Part shown: positions 14,386 through 15,331 of the stretch, piece after piece
Layout of the letters: each line of letters starts with the position of its first letter
How positions within the stretch are numbered: the stretch's first letter is position 1
Assembly (NCBI GenBank): GCA_016649795.1
Contig: JAENWZ010000023.1
Location: 1 to 15,331, forward strand
Direction of reading: 5' to 3'
DNA: 15,331 bases
Origin: Proteiniphilum sp.
Lineage (GTDB): Bacteria > Bacteroidota > Bacteroidia > Bacteroidales > Dysgonomonadaceae
Notes under the pieces: model-generated
The model's database searches: none
What the model saw: only the letters and a program-made list of their open reading frames with translations
Told to the model about the DNA's origin: nothing
Translations under genes and position numbers: made by a program

Positions 14386-15330
14386 ATGATCTGTTTTCCC
14401 AACGCGAAAATAAATTTAGGTCTTCACATCGTCTCCCGCAGAAAGGATGGCTACCACAATATTGAAACAGTTTTTTATCCTATCGGATTAAAAGAGGCGT
14501 TAGAGATTGTGCCCACCTGCACAAATGAGAAATCCGCAGCCACTAATCTGGATGTTCGATTCCCAGCCGACAACATGGATGTTCGATTCGCAAACGCAGG
14601 TCCATACTTAACTACCCGTTCTGCCGAATCGGGCGAAGAGCCTGTGCTTTCCCTACCCTACAGATTTTTCCAAACGGGCAATGTGGTTCAGGGAAACGAG
14701 GAGGATAACCTGGTGATCAAAGCACTGAAACTGATCTCAACCGAAAAAGAGATCCCTCCTGTCGATATACATCTGCTCAAAAAGATCCCTTTTGGTGCCG
14801 GCCTGGGAGGTGGTTCCTCTGACGCTGCATGGATGCTGCGGTTGCTTAACGACAACTTCAGTTTGGGTTATTCCGATGAAGAGCTGATGCATCTCGCCAC
14901 ACGATTGGGAGCCGATTGTCCCTTTTTCATTCACAACAGACCGACATTTGCCACGGGTATTGGTGATTTGCTGGAACCGCTGGAGCTTGATTTAGGTGAC
15001 CTCTTTTTTGTACTCGTTAAACCTGACATTTCAGTCCCCACCAAAGAGGCATATGCGATGATCACTCCCCGTCAACCGGAACTGTCGCTTAAAGAAATTG
15101 TTAAAAAACCTGTAACGGAATGGAGGGAACTGATGAAAAACGATTTCGAATCCCCTGTTTTCAAAAAATATCCCCAAATTTGCAGGATCAAACAACAACT
15201 GTATGATCTGGGAGCGGTTTACGCTTCCATGAGCGGATCAGGATCATCTGTTTACGGTTTTTTCCACAGGGAACCCGATATGAAAGAGATGTGCAGCAAT
15301 CACTACGTCTGGACAAACAAAGAACTGTAA
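14386..15330 (+). CDS. ispE: 4-diphosphocytidyl-2-C-methyl-D-erythritol kinase (IspE) with an insertion
   Basis: IspE is a GHMP-family kinase that phosphorylates the 2-hydroxyl of CDP-methylerythritol with ATP in the MEP pathway to isoprenoid precursors. It acts in the cytoplasm. The protein is complete at 314 residues. It shows PNAKINLGL with catalytic Lys8 near the start, the GHMP phosphate loop PFGAGLGGGSSDAA (135-148) with catalytic Asp146, LGADCPFFI (174-182), and the C-terminal motif SMSGSGSSVYG (281-291). Bacteroidales homologues are usually about 270-280 residues. The excess lies at roughly residues 45-95, where a non-conserved segment separates EALEIVP from GNEEDNLV. That segment contains a 9-residue tandem copy, LDVRFPADN then MDVRFANAG (55-72). 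The reading frame and all active-site motifs are intact, so the enzyme is probably functional. Confidence 0.95.
   Translation: MICFPNAKINLGLHIVSRRKDGYHNIETVFYPIGLKEALEIVPTCTNEKSAATNLDVRFPADNMDVRFANAGPYLTTRSAESGEEPVLSLPYRFFQTGNVVQGNEEDNLVIKALKLISTEKEIPPVDIHLLKKIPFGAGLGGGSSDAAWMLRLLNDNFSLGYSDEELMHLATRLGADCPFFIHNRPTFATGIGDLLEPLELDLGDLFFVLVKPDISVPTKEAYAMITPRQPELSLKEIVKKPVTEWRELMKNDFESPVFKKYPQICRIKQQLYDLGAVYASMSGSGSSVYGFFHREPDMKEMCSNHYVWTNKEL
14548..14601 (+). repeat. 27-base tandem repeat (two copies) inside ispE
   Basis: Two adjacent 27-base units (14548-14574 and 14575-14601) share GGATGTTCGATTC exactly at the same offset and diverge in the rest. The unit length is a multiple of three, so the frame is kept. 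They encode LDVRFPADN and MDVRFANAG. Confidence 0.75.
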
Positions 15331-15331
15331 A

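Noticed and set aside
1..15331. A novel defence, mobile or biosynthetic system
   Set aside because: I looked for transposases, integrases, toxin-antitoxin pairs, CRISPR repeats, phage genes and clustered unknown enzymes and found none; nearly every gene belongs to a core family.

Overview
The window is chromosomal DNA from a member of the Bacteroidetes, most likely order Bacteroidales (an anaerobe near Dysgonomonadaceae or Porphyromonadaceae; this placement is inferred from protein character only). The evidence is consistent across the window: families largely confined to this phylum (DUF3316, DUF4293, DUF5686, the Rpb6-like omega protein), a topoisomerase IV A subunit with the HPHGDASIGDALV signature, almost no Shine-Dalgarno sequences, and several upstream sites matching the Bacteroidetes promoter (TTTG near -33, TAnnTTTG near -7). 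Gene content is mainly core housekeeping. I see no phage, insertion sequence, CRISPR array, rRNA or tRNA.

Positions 1-6183 are on the minus strand. Read in the direction of transcription they are parC (topoisomerase IV A subunit), a DUF3316 envelope protein, a MalY/PatB-type C-S lyase, a SlyD-type prolyl isomerase with a cysteine-rich tail, and the first 57% or so of aroC (chorismate synthase), which runs off the left edge. A clean promoter lies upstream of parC and a strong intrinsic terminator separates slyD from aroC.

Positions 6184-7885 hold an intergenic leader region, a plus-strand M48 lipoprotein metalloprotease with its own terminator, and then an unexplained imperfect inverted repeat of about 190 bases (7545-7736). 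Next comes the terminator of the following minus-strand operon.

Positions 7886-11918 are again on the minus strand. They hold bamD, an omega-like RNA polymerase subunit and a DUF4293 membrane protein in one tight operon, then a GH3-family adenylating enzyme and a Crp/Fnr-type regulator. The regulator has an almost perfect 27-base palindrome over its predicted transcription start. The GH3 gene has a tandem 14-base duplication that carries two -7 boxes.

Positions 12095-15330 are on the plus strand. They encode a DUF5686 outer membrane protein and complete ispE (CDP-ME kinase of the MEP isoprenoid pathway). This IspE carries an insertion of about 40 residues that contains a recent-looking 9-residue duplication.

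The window serves envelope assembly and proteostasis (BamD, M48 protease, DUF5686, DUF3316, SlyD), information processing (ParC, omega, Crp-like regulator) and metabolism (AroC, MalY, IspE, GH3). I did not find a convincing new multi-gene system. The most interesting signals are non-coding: the 7545-7736 element, the Crp palindrome and the duplicated GH3 promoter. The IspE insertion is the main protein-level oddity.
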